Shown piece after piece: positions 34,165 to 41,863 of a DNA stretch of 64,000 nucleotides. Below the pieces are notes generated by a model. That model worked only from the letters and a program-made list of their open reading frames with translations. It was not told the origin of the DNA and ran no database searches. The position numbers were made by a program, and so were the translations under genes. Each line of letters begins with the position of its first letter. Positions within the stretch are counted from its first letter, which is position 1. The stretch lies in NCBI RefSeq assembly GCF_035984545.1, contig NZ_JAXCHP010000001.1, forward strand, positions 3,844,001-3,908,000, given 5' to 3'. The stretch is from Cryobacterium sp. GrIS_2_6. Its GTDB lineage: Bacteria; Actinomycetota; Actinomycetes; Actinomycetales; Microbacteriaceae.

Positions 34165-35022
34165 ATGAACGTTCCGCCGCCGCCCCGTGCGCCCGATGCT
34201 TCCGCCGAAACTGCCGCCGAGACGCTCGTGGCGGCGTACCGGGTCGCGCTGGCCGCGGCGGACGCGGCCGCGGTGAGCGTGCGTGCGGCGCGCCCCGACG
34301 ACCTGCGCGCGGTCGTCGCGCTCTTCGAGCGCACCTGGGGCGCCGGACGCAGCCCGGACGCCTCCCTCCTGCGCGCCATCGACCACGCCGGCAATACGGT
34401 GCTCGTCGCCACGAGCGATGTCGATGCTGCACCCGCGTTCGTCGGGGCCGCACTCGGTTTCCTCGGCTGGACGGGCGGCATCCACCTGCACTCGCACATG
34501 ACGGCCGTCGCACCCGGGCTGCGCGGCGTCGGGGTCGGCTACGCGCTCAAGCTCTTCCAGCGCGCGGTCTGCCTCGAGCGCGGCGTCGACGAGATGCGCT
34601 GGACTTTCGACCCGCTGATCCGCCGCAACGCGCACTTCAACCTCGTGAAACTCGGGGTAGAGGTGACCGATTTCCACCCGGACTTCTACGGGCGGCTCGA
34701 CGACGCGATCAGCGGCAGCGACCGCAGCGACCGGTTCGAGGTGCGCTGGCGCCTCGGCTCGCCTCGGGTGCTGGCGGCGCTCGCCGGTTCCCCGCGGCCG
34801 CAGTGGGGCGCCGCCGAACCGACCCGCGACGGGCTGCCCGCCCCAGAGCCCCTGCGGCTCGACCCTGACTTCGAGCGACTCCGCGACGACGCACCGGATG
34901 CCGCGGCCCGGCAACGCACCGACTCCCGCGTCGTGTTCGCCGAGGCCTTCTCCCGCGGCCTCCGGCCCGAACTCGCCGGTGATTCCTGGGTCTTCACTTC
35001 CCGCCCCGCAGACCCCGCCTGA
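34165..35022 (+). CDS. GNAT-family N-acetyltransferase
   Basis: Predicted acetyl-CoA-dependent acyltransferase, 285 residues from ATG 34165. The open frame upstream is low-complexity and rejected. The GNAT fold starts near residue 33 (VRAARPDDLRAVVALFERTW), and the acetyl-CoA loop is APGLRGVGVGYALKLFQRA. The following RWTFDPLIRRNAHFNLVKLG is typical of a group of actinobacterial GNAT proteins of unknown substrate. The C-terminal 90 residues are an added domain. TCTACT lies six bases before the ATG and may be a weak leaderless -10 box. Confidence 0.82.
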   Translation: MNVPPPPRAPDASAETAAETLVAAYRVALAAADAAAVSVRAARPDDLRAVVALFERTWGAGRSPDASLLRAIDHAGNTVLVATSDVDAAPAFVGAALGFLGWTGGIHLHSHMTAVAPGLRGVGVGYALKLFQRAVCLERGVDEMRWTFDPLIRRNAHFNLVKLGVEVTDFHPDFYGRLDDAISGSDRSDRFEVRWRLGSPRVLAALAGSPRPQWGAAEPTRDGLPAPEPLRLDPDFERLRDDAPDAAARQRTDSRVVFAEAFSRGLRPELAGDSWVFTSRPADPA

Positions 35023-35113
35023 CCCGCCCGCCCCGCTACTCCCACGACCCGCCGTCCTTCGTGCGCGTGTGTTCTCCCGGCCGGGATTTTGGCGCACGGA
35101 TCGCGTGTGGGAC

Positions 35114-35119
35114 TAGGAT
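35114..35119 (+). promoter_or_regulatory. leaderless -10 box of the HerA-like gene
   Basis: TAGGAT, six bases, then ATG 35126. Confidence 0.6.
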
Positions 35120-35125
35120 CGCGCC

Positions 35126-37060
35126 ATGAATCCGAGCGACGCCGCCGATCACCTGTCCGAACTCCAGGCCGCAGCCGAGGCCGCGGTCGCCGCGGCCCGC
35201 CAGGCGCAGGCCGACGCCGAAGCCGCCCTCGCGAGAGTGCAGGCTGCGGCCGTTCAGGAGCAGGCGGATGCCGCGACGGCGACCGCACAGACCGGGTCCG
35301 ACCGGGCGGCGCCGGTGCCGGCACCCGCGGCACCCGCGGCACCCGGGGCACCCGCGACATCCGCGGCACCCGCGACATCCGCGGCACACGCAACACCGCT
35401 CACGGCCGCCCAGGTCGACGTGATCCGGGCCGGCTACGCCTTCAGCGGGGCGGCGCTCGAGATGGGAGCCCTCGTCAACGGCGACGCCCTCGCCGACGTG
35501 CCGATCCGGATCCCGCTCGCGATGACCAACCGGCACGGCCTCGTCGCCGGCGCCACCGGAACCGGCAAGACCCGCACCCTGCAGGTGCTCGCCGAGCAAC
35601 GCTCCGCGCACGGCGTGCCCGTGTTCGCCGCCGACATCAAGGGCGACCTGTCCGGGGTCGCGACCGCGGGCATCCCGAACGACAAGCTGCTGGCCCGCAC
35701 CCGGGGCATCGGGCAGGACTGGACCGGCCAGGCCGCCCCGACCGAGTACTTCTCCCTCGGCGTCACCGGCCGCGGTGTACCGGTGCGCGCGACCGTCGCC
35801 GGGTTCGGCCCGCTGCTCCTCAGCAAGGTCCTCGGCCTCAACGACACCCAGGAGTCCAGTCTCGGCCTCGTCTTCCACTACGCCGACCAGGCCGGCCTGC
35901 CGCTGCTCGACCTCACCGACTTGCGCGCGGTCCTGAGCTTCCTGACGAGCCCGGCCGGCAAGGCCGGGCTCGCCGGACTCGGCGGACTGTCCCCGGCGAC
36001 CGTCGGCGTGATCCTCCGCGAGCTGATCACCTTCGCCGACCAGGGCGCAGACGTGTTCTTCGGCGAGCCCGAGATCGATACCCGGGAGTTCCTCCGCACC
36101 GCGCCGGACGGCCGCGGCGTGATCAGCCTGCTCGAGGTGCCCGGCGTGCAGAACCAGCCAGCGCTCTTCTCGACGTTCCTGATGTGGCTCCTCGCCGACC
36201 TCTACAACGACCTGCCAGAGGTCGGCGACCTCGACAAGCCCAAGCTCGTGTTCTTCTTCGACGAGGCTCACCTGCTCTTCGCGAACGCCTCCAAGGACTT
36301 CCTCGCGTCGATCACCCAGACCGTGCGGCTCATCCGCTCGAAGGGCGTCGGTATCTTCTTCGTCACCCAGACCCCCAAGGACGTGCCCGGCGATGTGCTC
36401 GCCCAGCTCGGCTCCCGTGTGCAGCACCAGCTGCGGGCCTTCACCCCGGATGACGCCAAGGCGTTGCGAGCGACCGTCTCGACGTTCCCGAACTCCGGTT
36501 ACGACCTCGAAGAGGTGCTCACCGGGCTCGGAACCGGCGAGGCGATCGTGACGGTGATGAACGAGAAGGGTGCCCCGAGCCCCGTGGCCTGGACGCGGCT
36601 GCGCGCGCCGCAGGGGTCGATGTCTCCGACTGCGGATGCCGCGATCGAGTCGGCCGTCGCGGCCTCGCCGCTCCTGGCGACGTACGGCGCCACGATCGAC
36701 CGGGAGTCGGCGCGGGAAATCCTCGCGATCAAGCTCGAGGCGGCGAACCGGGCCGCGGCCAAGCAGCAGGCGGCACAGCAGGCGGCGCTCGATGCGGCGA
36801 AGGCGGCCGCGGAGCGCGAGAAGGTGGAGAAGGCCGCCGCCGCGCAGGAGGAGAAGGATGCGCGGGCCGGGGCGCAGGCGGACCGGAAGGCGCAGGCCGA
36901 ATACGACCGGCTGATGCGGCAGACCGCGGCCCCGGCACGTACCCGCACGAGCGCGAAGCCGCAGAAGAGCGTGCTCGAGGAGGTGCTCGGGTCGTCCGTG
37001 ACGAAGTCGATCCTGACCGGGGTCGTGGCCGGCATCTTCGGAACCCGCCGCCGGCGGTGA
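35126..37060 (+). CDS. HerA/FtsK-like ATPase (DUF853 family)
   Basis: P-loop ATPase of the HerA superfamily, 644 residues. The first 55 residues are an alanine-rich coiled coil, then a linker of repeated Ala-Pro units (nine-base repeats in the DNA at about 35,325-35,390). The ATPase core has Walker A AGATGTGKTRTLQ (near residue 145) and Walker B KLVFFFDEAHLLF, plus a TQTPKDVPGDVLAQLGSRVQ sensor region. The C-terminal 120 residues are a charged, alanine-rich coiled coil. E. coli YjgR is a homolog of unknown role. No nuclease partner (NurA type) is adjacent. Confidence 0.87.
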   Translation: MNPSDAADHLSELQAAAEAAVAAARQAQADAEAALARVQAAAVQEQADAATATAQTGSDRAAPVPAPAAPAAPGAPATSAAPATSAAHATPLTAAQVDVIRAGYAFSGAALEMGALVNGDALADVPIRIPLAMTNRHGLVAGATGTGKTRTLQVLAEQRSAHGVPVFAADIKGDLSGVATAGIPNDKLLARTRGIGQDWTGQAAPTEYFSLGVTGRGVPVRATVAGFGPLLLSKVLGLNDTQESSLGLVFHYADQAGLPLLDLTDLRAVLSFLTSPAGKAGLAGLGGLSPATVGVILRELITFADQGADVFFGEPEIDTREFLRTAPDGRGVISLLEVPGVQNQPALFSTFLMWLLADLYNDLPEVGDLDKPKLVFFFDEAHLLFANASKDFLASITQTVRLIRSKGVGIFFVTQTPKDVPGDVLAQLGSRVQHQLRAFTPDDAKALRATVSTFPNSGYDLEEVLTGLGTGEAIVTVMNEKGAPSPVAWTRLRAPQGSMSPTADAAIESAVAASPLLATYGATIDRESAREILAIKLEAANRAAAKQQAAQQAALDAAKAAAEREKVEKAAAAQEEKDARAGAQADRKAQAEYDRLMRQTAAPARTRTSAKPQKSVLEEVLGSSVTKSILTGVVAGIFGTRRRR

Positions 37061-37079
37061 GCCGCCACCCGGCATCCGC

Positions 37080-37637
37080 TCAGTCGGTGTGGGAGGTGAA
37101 GCGGCGCTCGAACCAGTAGAGCAGCTCGGGCCGGGACCGGTTGAGGTCCAGCAGCGTCATCGGTTCGGCGACCCGCACGATCGGCGCATCGAGCTGTTCG
37201 ACGATCATCTCCATCGCCCCGCGTGAATAGAACTGGCCGCGCATCCGCAGCAGCAGCCGGCCGTCGAGTCCCGTGATGAACAGCTGCGGATGCGTGTCGA
37301 GCGCGCCGCTTTCGTAGAGGTCGAGCAGCACGATGGTCCCGATCACGGACTTGTCGTAGCTCGTGACCCTGCCGAGGAAGCCGCGTTCGGAGACGCCGTC
37401 CCTGTCGACCCAGATCACAGTGCGGAAGAACGCGATCGCGGCGAGAACGCAGATGGCGACGAGGATGATCTGGCCGATGAAAACCGGTCGCCAGGAATCT
37501 GTCGGGATCGTGAGCCAGTAGAGAACGGCGGAAACCGGGGCGACGAGGGCCAGCACGGACAGACCGGACTGCCGGAGCAACCGGCCGTGCGGTCTCAGAG
37601 CGTGCGCCCGAATGAGCGGTCCCCTAGTGACTTTCAC
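37080..37637 (-). CDS. hypothetical two-helix membrane protein
   Basis: A 185-residue protein from GTG 37637, preceded by AGGGGGAA about nine bases away; an ATG at 37727 would add 30 residues without features. Two hydrophobic segments (near residues 22-43 and 47-68) form a hairpin in the membrane, followed by a soluble domain (VIWVDRDGVSERGFLGRV...) that looks like a PH-type domain. It converges with the HerA-like gene, 19 bases away. I do not recognise a function. Confidence 0.7.
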   Translation of the reverse strand: MKVTRGPLIRAHALRPHGRLLRQSGLSVLALVAPVSAVLYWLTIPTDSWRPVFIGQIILVAICVLAAIAFFRTVIWVDRDGVSERGFLGRVTSYDKSVIGTIVLLDLYESGALDTHPQLFITGLDGRLLLRMRGQFYSRGAMEMIVEQLDAPIVRVAEPMTLLDLNRSRPELLYWFERRFTSHTD

Positions 37638-37835
37638 CTTAAGCGTTCCCCCTAGCCGGTGTACCCAGATTATCGCGAATGGGGGAGCGTGCCCGATAGC
37701 CACCTTAAAGGGGACAGTACCCCGCACCCCGGTGCCCGGGTCCGTGCGGGCAGACGCCGGAACCGGGCGGCACGAGGGGATCGGGCCGCCCGGTTCCTGG
37801 TGGAGGCTGCGGTGCAGCCGGTCGTGCGGGCCGGG

Positions 37836-38477
37836 TCAGCGGCCGAGGATGCCGCCGAGGTCGATTCCGGTGCCTGTGCCGTTCGTGGCGCCGGTGCTTC
37901 CAGAGCCGCTGAGGGCACCATCGACGATGTCGCTGACGCTCGCACCGATGTCGTCGACCGACGCCGAGGTGCCGTTGCCGGCCGGAGCGATGACGGGCGC
38001 GGTGACGGGCGCGGTCGTGTCGGTGGTGAGCGGGGCGGTCACGGGAGCCGTGACCGGGGCGGTCACCGGAGCGGTGACGGCCGTGTCGTTGCCGGAGGCG
38101 ACCGGGACGTCGTTGCCGGACGCGACCGGGACGGAGGTGCCGTTGCCGATCGAGGCGCCGTTTCCGACGGAGTTGCCCGAGACTACCGGACCGGAGACCA
38201 GCGGGGCGTTCAGCACGCCGCCGCCGAGGGCATCCGTGCTGGTGCCGTTCGCGGTGGCCCCGTCCAGGCCCGACCCGTTCGTGTCGATGCCGCGCAGCGC
38301 GTCGTTCAGGACGCCGAGGTCGACCGTGTTGGCCAGGCTGCTGCTGTCACTGAACGACGGGGAGACCGTGCCGGTTTCCGCTGCCTGCGCCGGGGCGACG
38401 AAGCCGCAGACGATGAGGGCGGATGCCGCGATTCCGGTGATTCCGAATGCGGTGAGACGCTTCGTGATGGTGTTCAT
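37836..38477 (-). CDS. secreted low-complexity repeat protein
   Basis: Protein of 213 residues from ATG 38477 with GGAGC upstream. The N-terminal signal peptide has a KR start, the hydrophobic run FGITGIAASALIVCGFVA and a likely cut after PAQA. The mature part is rich in Gly, Ser, Thr, Val and Ala. It has a duplicated VPVASGND unit and four or more APVT repeats (near residues 125-150), and ends LGGILGR. There is no LPXTG or membrane anchor. It is presumably a secreted or wall-associated protein of unknown role. Confidence 0.8.
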   Translation of the reverse strand: MNTITKRLTAFGITGIAASALIVCGFVAPAQAAETGTVSPSFSDSSSLANTVDLGVLNDALRGIDTNGSGLDGATANGTSTDALGGGVLNAPLVSGPVVSGNSVGNGASIGNGTSVPVASGNDVPVASGNDTAVTAPVTAPVTAPVTAPLTTDTTAPVTAPVIAPAGNGTSASVDDIGASVSDIVDGALSGSGSTGATNGTGTGIDLGGILGR

Positions 38478-38569
38478 GAGAGCTCCATTTCGTAGTTCTG
38501 GTCCGGCCTCGGATATTCCCCGGGCCGCACACGTAGTCCGGAGCTCCCCTCGAAGCGGATTGGAATCCG

Positions 38570-38575
38570 TAGAGT
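38570..38575 (+). promoter_or_regulatory. leaderless -10 box of the TrkH gene
   Basis: TAGAGT, six bases, then GTG 38582. Confidence 0.6.
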
Positions 38576-38581
38576 GGGCTC

Positions 38582-39949
38582 GTGCCAGACTCTCCCAGCG
38601 TGCAGCGCCGCGCGCAGCCACCGAGATTCCGGGCGCACCCGGCCCAGGCCGGCGTCGCGGCCTTCGCGCTGGCGATCCTCGTCGGCACAGCGCTGCTGAT
38701 GCTGCCGATCGCCCGGGTGGGTCCCGGCGGGTCGAGCCTGCTCGAGGCGATCTTCACCGCGACGAGCGCGGTCTGCGTCACCGGGCTCGTCGTCGTCGAC
38801 ACCGCGACGCATTGGACGCCCTTCGGGCAGGTCGTGATCATGCTCCTGATCCAGGTGGGCGGCCTCGGCGTCATGACGTTCGCGTCCGTCGTCGGGCTCT
38901 CGGTGTTGCGGAAGATGAGCCTCCGCTCCCGGATCACCGCCGCTGCCGAGGTCAAGAGCGTCGGACTCGAGGACGTGCGCGGTCTGGTGCTCGGCGTCGT
39001 GGGGACATCCGTGCTGATCGAGCTCTGCATCGCGGTGGTGCTGAGCCTGCGGTTCCTGTTCGGCTATGGCGAACCGCTCGGGAGGGCGCTCTGGCTCGGG
39101 CTGTTCCACGCGGTGTCCTCGTTCAACAACGCGGGGTTCGCCCTGTTCAGCGACAACATGATCTCCTACGCGACCGACCCGTGGATCTGCCTCCCGCTCG
39201 CCGCGGCGGTCATCCTCGGCGGTCTCGGCTTCCCCGTGCTCGTGCAGCTTCGCCGGTACCCGCGCCTGCCCCGGAAATGGGTGATGAACACCCGGCTCGT
39301 GCTCGCGGGCACCGTTGTGCTCCTCGTCGCCGGCACCGTGTACCTCACGGCAGTCGAGTGGTCGAATCCGTCGACCCTCGGGCCGCTGGGCTGGCCGGAC
39401 AAGATCCTGGTCGGATTCTTCCAGTCTGTCCAGGCACGCACTGCGGGCTTCAACAGCATCGACTGGGGCCAGATGGACTCGGCGAGCCTGCTCGGCACCG
39501 ACGTGCTCATGCTGATCGGCGGCGGCCCCGCCGGAACCGCGGGCGGCATCAAGATCACGACCTTCGCCGTGCTGTTCTTCGTCCTCGTCGCCGAGATTCG
39601 CGGCGAAGGGACGGTCACCGTGTTCGGCAAGCAGCTCGCCCGCTCGGTGCAACGCCAGGCCATCACGATCGTGCTGATCGCCGTGGCCGTGATCGCCTTC
39701 TCCACCGTCATCCTGATGCTCCTGACCGATTTCAGCCTCGACGCGCTGCTCTTCGAGGTGATCTCGGCCTTCGCGACCGTGGGGCTCTCGACCGGCATCA
39801 CCGCGGCCTTTCCTCCCGGCGGGCAGGCGGTGCTGATGCTGCTCATGTTCATCGGCAGGCTCGGCCCGATCGCTTTCGCGTCCGCCCTCGCACTCCGGCA
39901 GCGGCCCAGCACCTTTGAACTCCCCATAGAAAGGCCGATCCTTGGCTAA
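38582..39949 (+). CDS. potassium uptake channel subunit TrkH/KtrB
   Basis: Membrane component of a K+ uptake system, 455 residues from a GTG start. The four pore-loop repeats with filter glycines can be seen: TSAVCVTGL, SSFNNAGFALF, ARTAGFNSI and FATVGLSTG. The conserved gating-loop region GGGPAGTAGGIKITTFAV is present. The gene overlaps the RCK regulator gene by eight bases. Subfamily (Trk or Ktr) cannot be settled from sequence reading, though the length is closer to KtrB. Confidence 0.92.
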   Translation: MPDSPSVQRRAQPPRFRAHPAQAGVAAFALAILVGTALLMLPIARVGPGGSSLLEAIFTATSAVCVTGLVVVDTATHWTPFGQVVIMLLIQVGGLGVMTFASVVGLSVLRKMSLRSRITAAAEVKSVGLEDVRGLVLGVVGTSVLIELCIAVVLSLRFLFGYGEPLGRALWLGLFHAVSSFNNAGFALFSDNMISYATDPWICLPLAAAVILGGLGFPVLVQLRRYPRLPRKWVMNTRLVLAGTVVLLVAGTVYLTAVEWSNPSTLGPLGWPDKILVGFFQSVQARTAGFNSIDWGQMDSASLLGTDVLMLIGGGPAGTAGGIKITTFAVLFFVLVAEIRGEGTVTVFGKQLARSVQRQAITIVLIAVAVIAFSTVILMLLTDFSLDALLFEVISAFATVGLSTGITAAFPPGGQAVLMLLMFIGRLGPIAFASALALRQRPSTFELPIERPILG

Positions 39950-40640
39950 GTTTTCCCTCTTCGGGCGTCGCTCGTCCTCCCGTCTCACCCAGGAGGACGC
40001 CGTAGTTGTGATCGGCCTCGGCCGGTTCGGCAGCTCACTCGCCCTCGAGCTGATGAAGAGCGGCACCGAGGTGCTCGGGATCGACGGCGACGCCGATATC
40101 GTCCAGGCGCACAACGGCCTGCTCACCCACGTCGTGCGCGCAGACTCGACGAAAGAGGAGACCCTCCGCCAGCTCGCCGTCGCCGACTTCAGCACAGCGG
40201 TCGTCGCGATCGGCGGCGACATCCAGGCGAACATCCTCACGGCGTCGCTGCTGCTCAAGCTCGGGATCGGCAACATCTGGGCAAAGGCGGTGAGCGAACC
40301 GCACGGCGCGATCCTCGACCAGCTCGGCGTGACCCACGTGATCTATCCGGAGAAGGACATGGGCAAGCGGGTCGCGCACCTCGTGCGCGGGGTGATGCAG
40401 GACTATCTCGAGATCGGCGACAACTTCGCCCTCGTCAAGATGGCGCCGCCACGCGTGATCGTGGGGGTCCCGCTCGGCGAGTCCCGGGTGCGTCCGGTGC
40501 ACGGCGTGACCGTGACCGCATTCCTCCACGAGGGGGCCGGCTGGAGCTACACGACCCTCGAGACCGTCCTCGAGGCGGGCGACGTGATCCTCGTGGCCGG
40601 CGAGACCGAGCGGGTCGAGGCGTTCAGCCGGCTGCGCTGA
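39942..40640 (+). CDS. potassium uptake regulator TrkA/KtrA (RCK)
   Basis: Cytoplasmic nucleotide-binding gate of the TrkH/KtrB channel, 232 residues from TTG 39942. AGAAAGG lies upstream and there is an 8-base overlap with the channel gene. The RCK-N domain carries VIGLGRFGSSLALELMKSG and the acidic GIDGD. The RCK-C domain covers roughly residues 145-232 (VIVGVPLGESRVRPVHGVTV). One RCK pair only, as in KtrA; E. coli TrkA has two. Confidence 0.93.
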   Translation: MAKFSLFGRRSSSRLTQEDAVVVIGLGRFGSSLALELMKSGTEVLGIDGDADIVQAHNGLLTHVVRADSTKEETLRQLAVADFSTAVVAIGGDIQANILTASLLLKLGIGNIWAKAVSEPHGAILDQLGVTHVIYPEKDMGKRVAHLVRGVMQDYLEIGDNFALVKMAPPRVIVGVPLGESRVRPVHGVTVTAFLHEGAGWSYTTLETVLEAGDVILVAGETERVEAFSRLR

Positions 40641-40665
40641 CGTCGGGGCTGAGGCCGGCGCCGCG

Positions 40666-40671
40666 TAGGCT
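40666..40671 (+). promoter_or_regulatory. leaderless -10 box of the small SH3-like gene
   Basis: TAGGCT, six bases, then ATG 40678. Confidence 0.55.
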
Positions 40672-40677
40672 CGCCCT

Positions 40678-40929
40678 ATGAGTAGTGCAGCAGCGGCCGC
40701 CGCCCGTTTCGTTACAGCGGCCGCGGTCGGGACCCGCGTCGTCGTGCGCCGCACCATCGAGGGCGGGGTGACGGATGCCGTCGGCTACCTCCGCGCGTGC
40801 GGTCCGGTCGACTGCGTGGTCGAGACGAAACGCGGTCTCGTCACGATCGTGCTCGCCGAGATCGTGGCCGCGAAGGAAGTGCCGCCGCCGCCGGCGCCGC
40901 GTGCGCCGCGGCATCCGTTCGCCGACTGA
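40678..40929 (+). CDS. small SH3-like barrel protein
   Basis: Protein of 83 residues. VGTRVVVRRTIEGGVTDAVGYL and ETKRGLVTIVLAEIVAAKEVPPPP resemble the small beta-barrel found at the N-terminus of some actinobacterial GNAT acetyltransferases, here standing alone with no enzyme domain. The frame passes a stop before the tandem array, so the protein is complete. A leaderless promoter box supports expression. Function is unknown. Confidence 0.72.
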   Translation: MSSAAAAAARFVTAAAVGTRVVVRRTIEGGVTDAVGYLRACGPVDCVVETKRGLVTIVLAEIVAAKEVPPPPAPRAPRHPFAD

Positions 40930-40960
40930 CGAGTCTCTACTGGCGCTGACTTGTCTTTAC

Positions 40961-41368
40961 TGGCGGAGAATGGGGGATTCGGACCCCGGCTGTGGGCGCT
41001 GTGCGCTCACCCGCGGACTCGTACTACGTGGCGGAGAATGGGGGATTCGGACCCCGGCTGTGGGCGCTGTGCGCTCACCCGCGGACTCGTACTACGTGGC
41101 GGAGAATGGGGGATTCGGACCCCGGCTGTGGGCGCTGTGCGCTCACCCGCGGACTCGTACTACGTGGCGGAGAATGGGGGATTCGGACCCCGGCTGTGGG
41201 CGCTGTGCGCTCACCCGCGGACTCGTACTACGTGGCGGAGAATGAGGGATTCGGACCCCGGCTGTGGGCGCTGTGCGCTCACCCGCGGACTCGTACTACC
41301 TGGCGGAGAATGGGGGATTCGGACCCCGGCTGTGGGCGCTGTGCGCTCACCCGCGGACTCGTACTACC
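40961..41368 (-). repeat. six tandem 68-bp units carrying tRNA-Ser 3' tails
   Basis: Units start at 40961, 41029, 41097, 41165, 41233 and 41301, each exactly 68 bp, and run into the tRNA-Ser gene. On the minus strand every unit ends GGGGTCCGAATCCCC-C-ATTCTCC-G-CCA, i.e. the T-arm, acceptor 3' strand and CCA of the tRNA. A stable GAGCGC-ACA-GCGCCC-like hairpin precedes it. Units are nearly identical. The change after CCA (CCAGGTAG in the two nearest the tRNA, CCACGTAG in the next three copies) and one base in unit 5 are the main variants. All differ from the true tRNA at one T-loop base (TCCGAAT instead of TTCGAAT). Confidence 0.95.
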
Positions 41369-41456
41369 TGGCGGAGAATGGGGGATTCGAACCCCCGAGG
41401 GCTCTCACCCAACACGCTTTCCAAGCGTGCGCCATAGGCCACTAGGCGAATTCTCC
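41369..41456 (-). tRNA. tRNA-Ser(GGA)
   Basis: 88 nt including encoded CCA. The acceptor GGAGAAT pairs with ATTCTCC. The anticodon stem is CACGC/GCGTG with loop TTGGAAA, so the anticodon is GGA for UCC/UCU. The variable arm is long (GGGTGAGAGCCC), and the T-arm is GGGGG-TTCGAAT-CCCCC. The long variable arm and anticodon fix it as a serine tRNA. The tandem tail array follows directly downstream. Confidence 0.96.
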
Positions 41457-41544
41457 TGGCCGGTCATTTCCCGAAGGTAACAACCTCGAAGAATCTTACC
41501 TGTTTCTGGAGGCGCTTGAGAACGCGCTGCGCAGGGACCTGCTT

Positions 41545-41573
41545 TTGGCTCGGTGGGGCTTTGCGCATAAACT
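41545..41573 (+). promoter_or_regulatory. promoter of the SRP RNA gene
   Basis: TTGGCT (41545-41550), 17-nt spacer, TAAACT (41568-41573), placing the start near 41580, exactly at the RNA 5' end. Confidence 0.6.
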
Positions 41574-41579
41574 GAGAGC

Positions 41580-41671
41580 GGCTCCTCGCGTGGCGCTATC
41601 TCGGCCAACTCCCCCAGGACGGAAACGTAGCAAGGGTAACTGGGCTCTGGTGGGTGCGCGAGGAGTTTTTT
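41580..41671 (+). ncRNA. ffs: small signal recognition particle RNA (4.5S)
   Basis: The ends CTCCTCGCG (41582-41590) and CGCGAGGAG (41657-41665) close a long hairpin. The tip has the SRP domain IV pattern CCCAGGACGGAAACG-T-AGCAAGGGTAACTGGG, with the conserved AGCA and GGTAACTGG asymmetric loop. A TTTTTT run follows at once, so the closing stem doubles as an intrinsic terminator. It scaffolds Ffh for targeting of membrane proteins. Confidence 0.9.
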
Positions 41672-41815
41672 CATGCCCGCGCGGCCTCGAAAAGCGGTTT
41701 CCTCAGGGCACTCTGACGCCCACCCGGGCCGAGGTCTGGGCATACCGCGCACTAGTCACTGCGCGCGCGTTGCATACTGCCAATAATTCTGTGATAACGA
41801 TTCCATATCTACTCA

Positions 41816-41821
41816 TAGACT
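41816..41821 (+). promoter_or_regulatory. -10 box of the phosphoketolase operon
   Basis: TAGACT in an AT-rich island (41770-41820). The predicted start is at about 41828, giving a leader of some 36 nt with GGAGG at 41853. No clear -35 was recognised. Confidence 0.5.
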
Positions 41822-41863
41822 GGGCTATGCGCGGATCGCGCCCCGACAGTGCCGGAGGCACCC

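Noticed and set aside
40961..41368. CRISPR array
   Set aside because: The units are contiguous and identical, with no unique spacers between repeats and no cas genes nearby.
40775..41480. Overlapping plus-strand open frames through the 68-bp repeats (WGIRTP-like products)
   Set aside because: 68 is not a multiple of three, so all frames read the same repeat. The sequence is explained by tRNA tails, and such products are well-known false annotations from serine tRNA genes.
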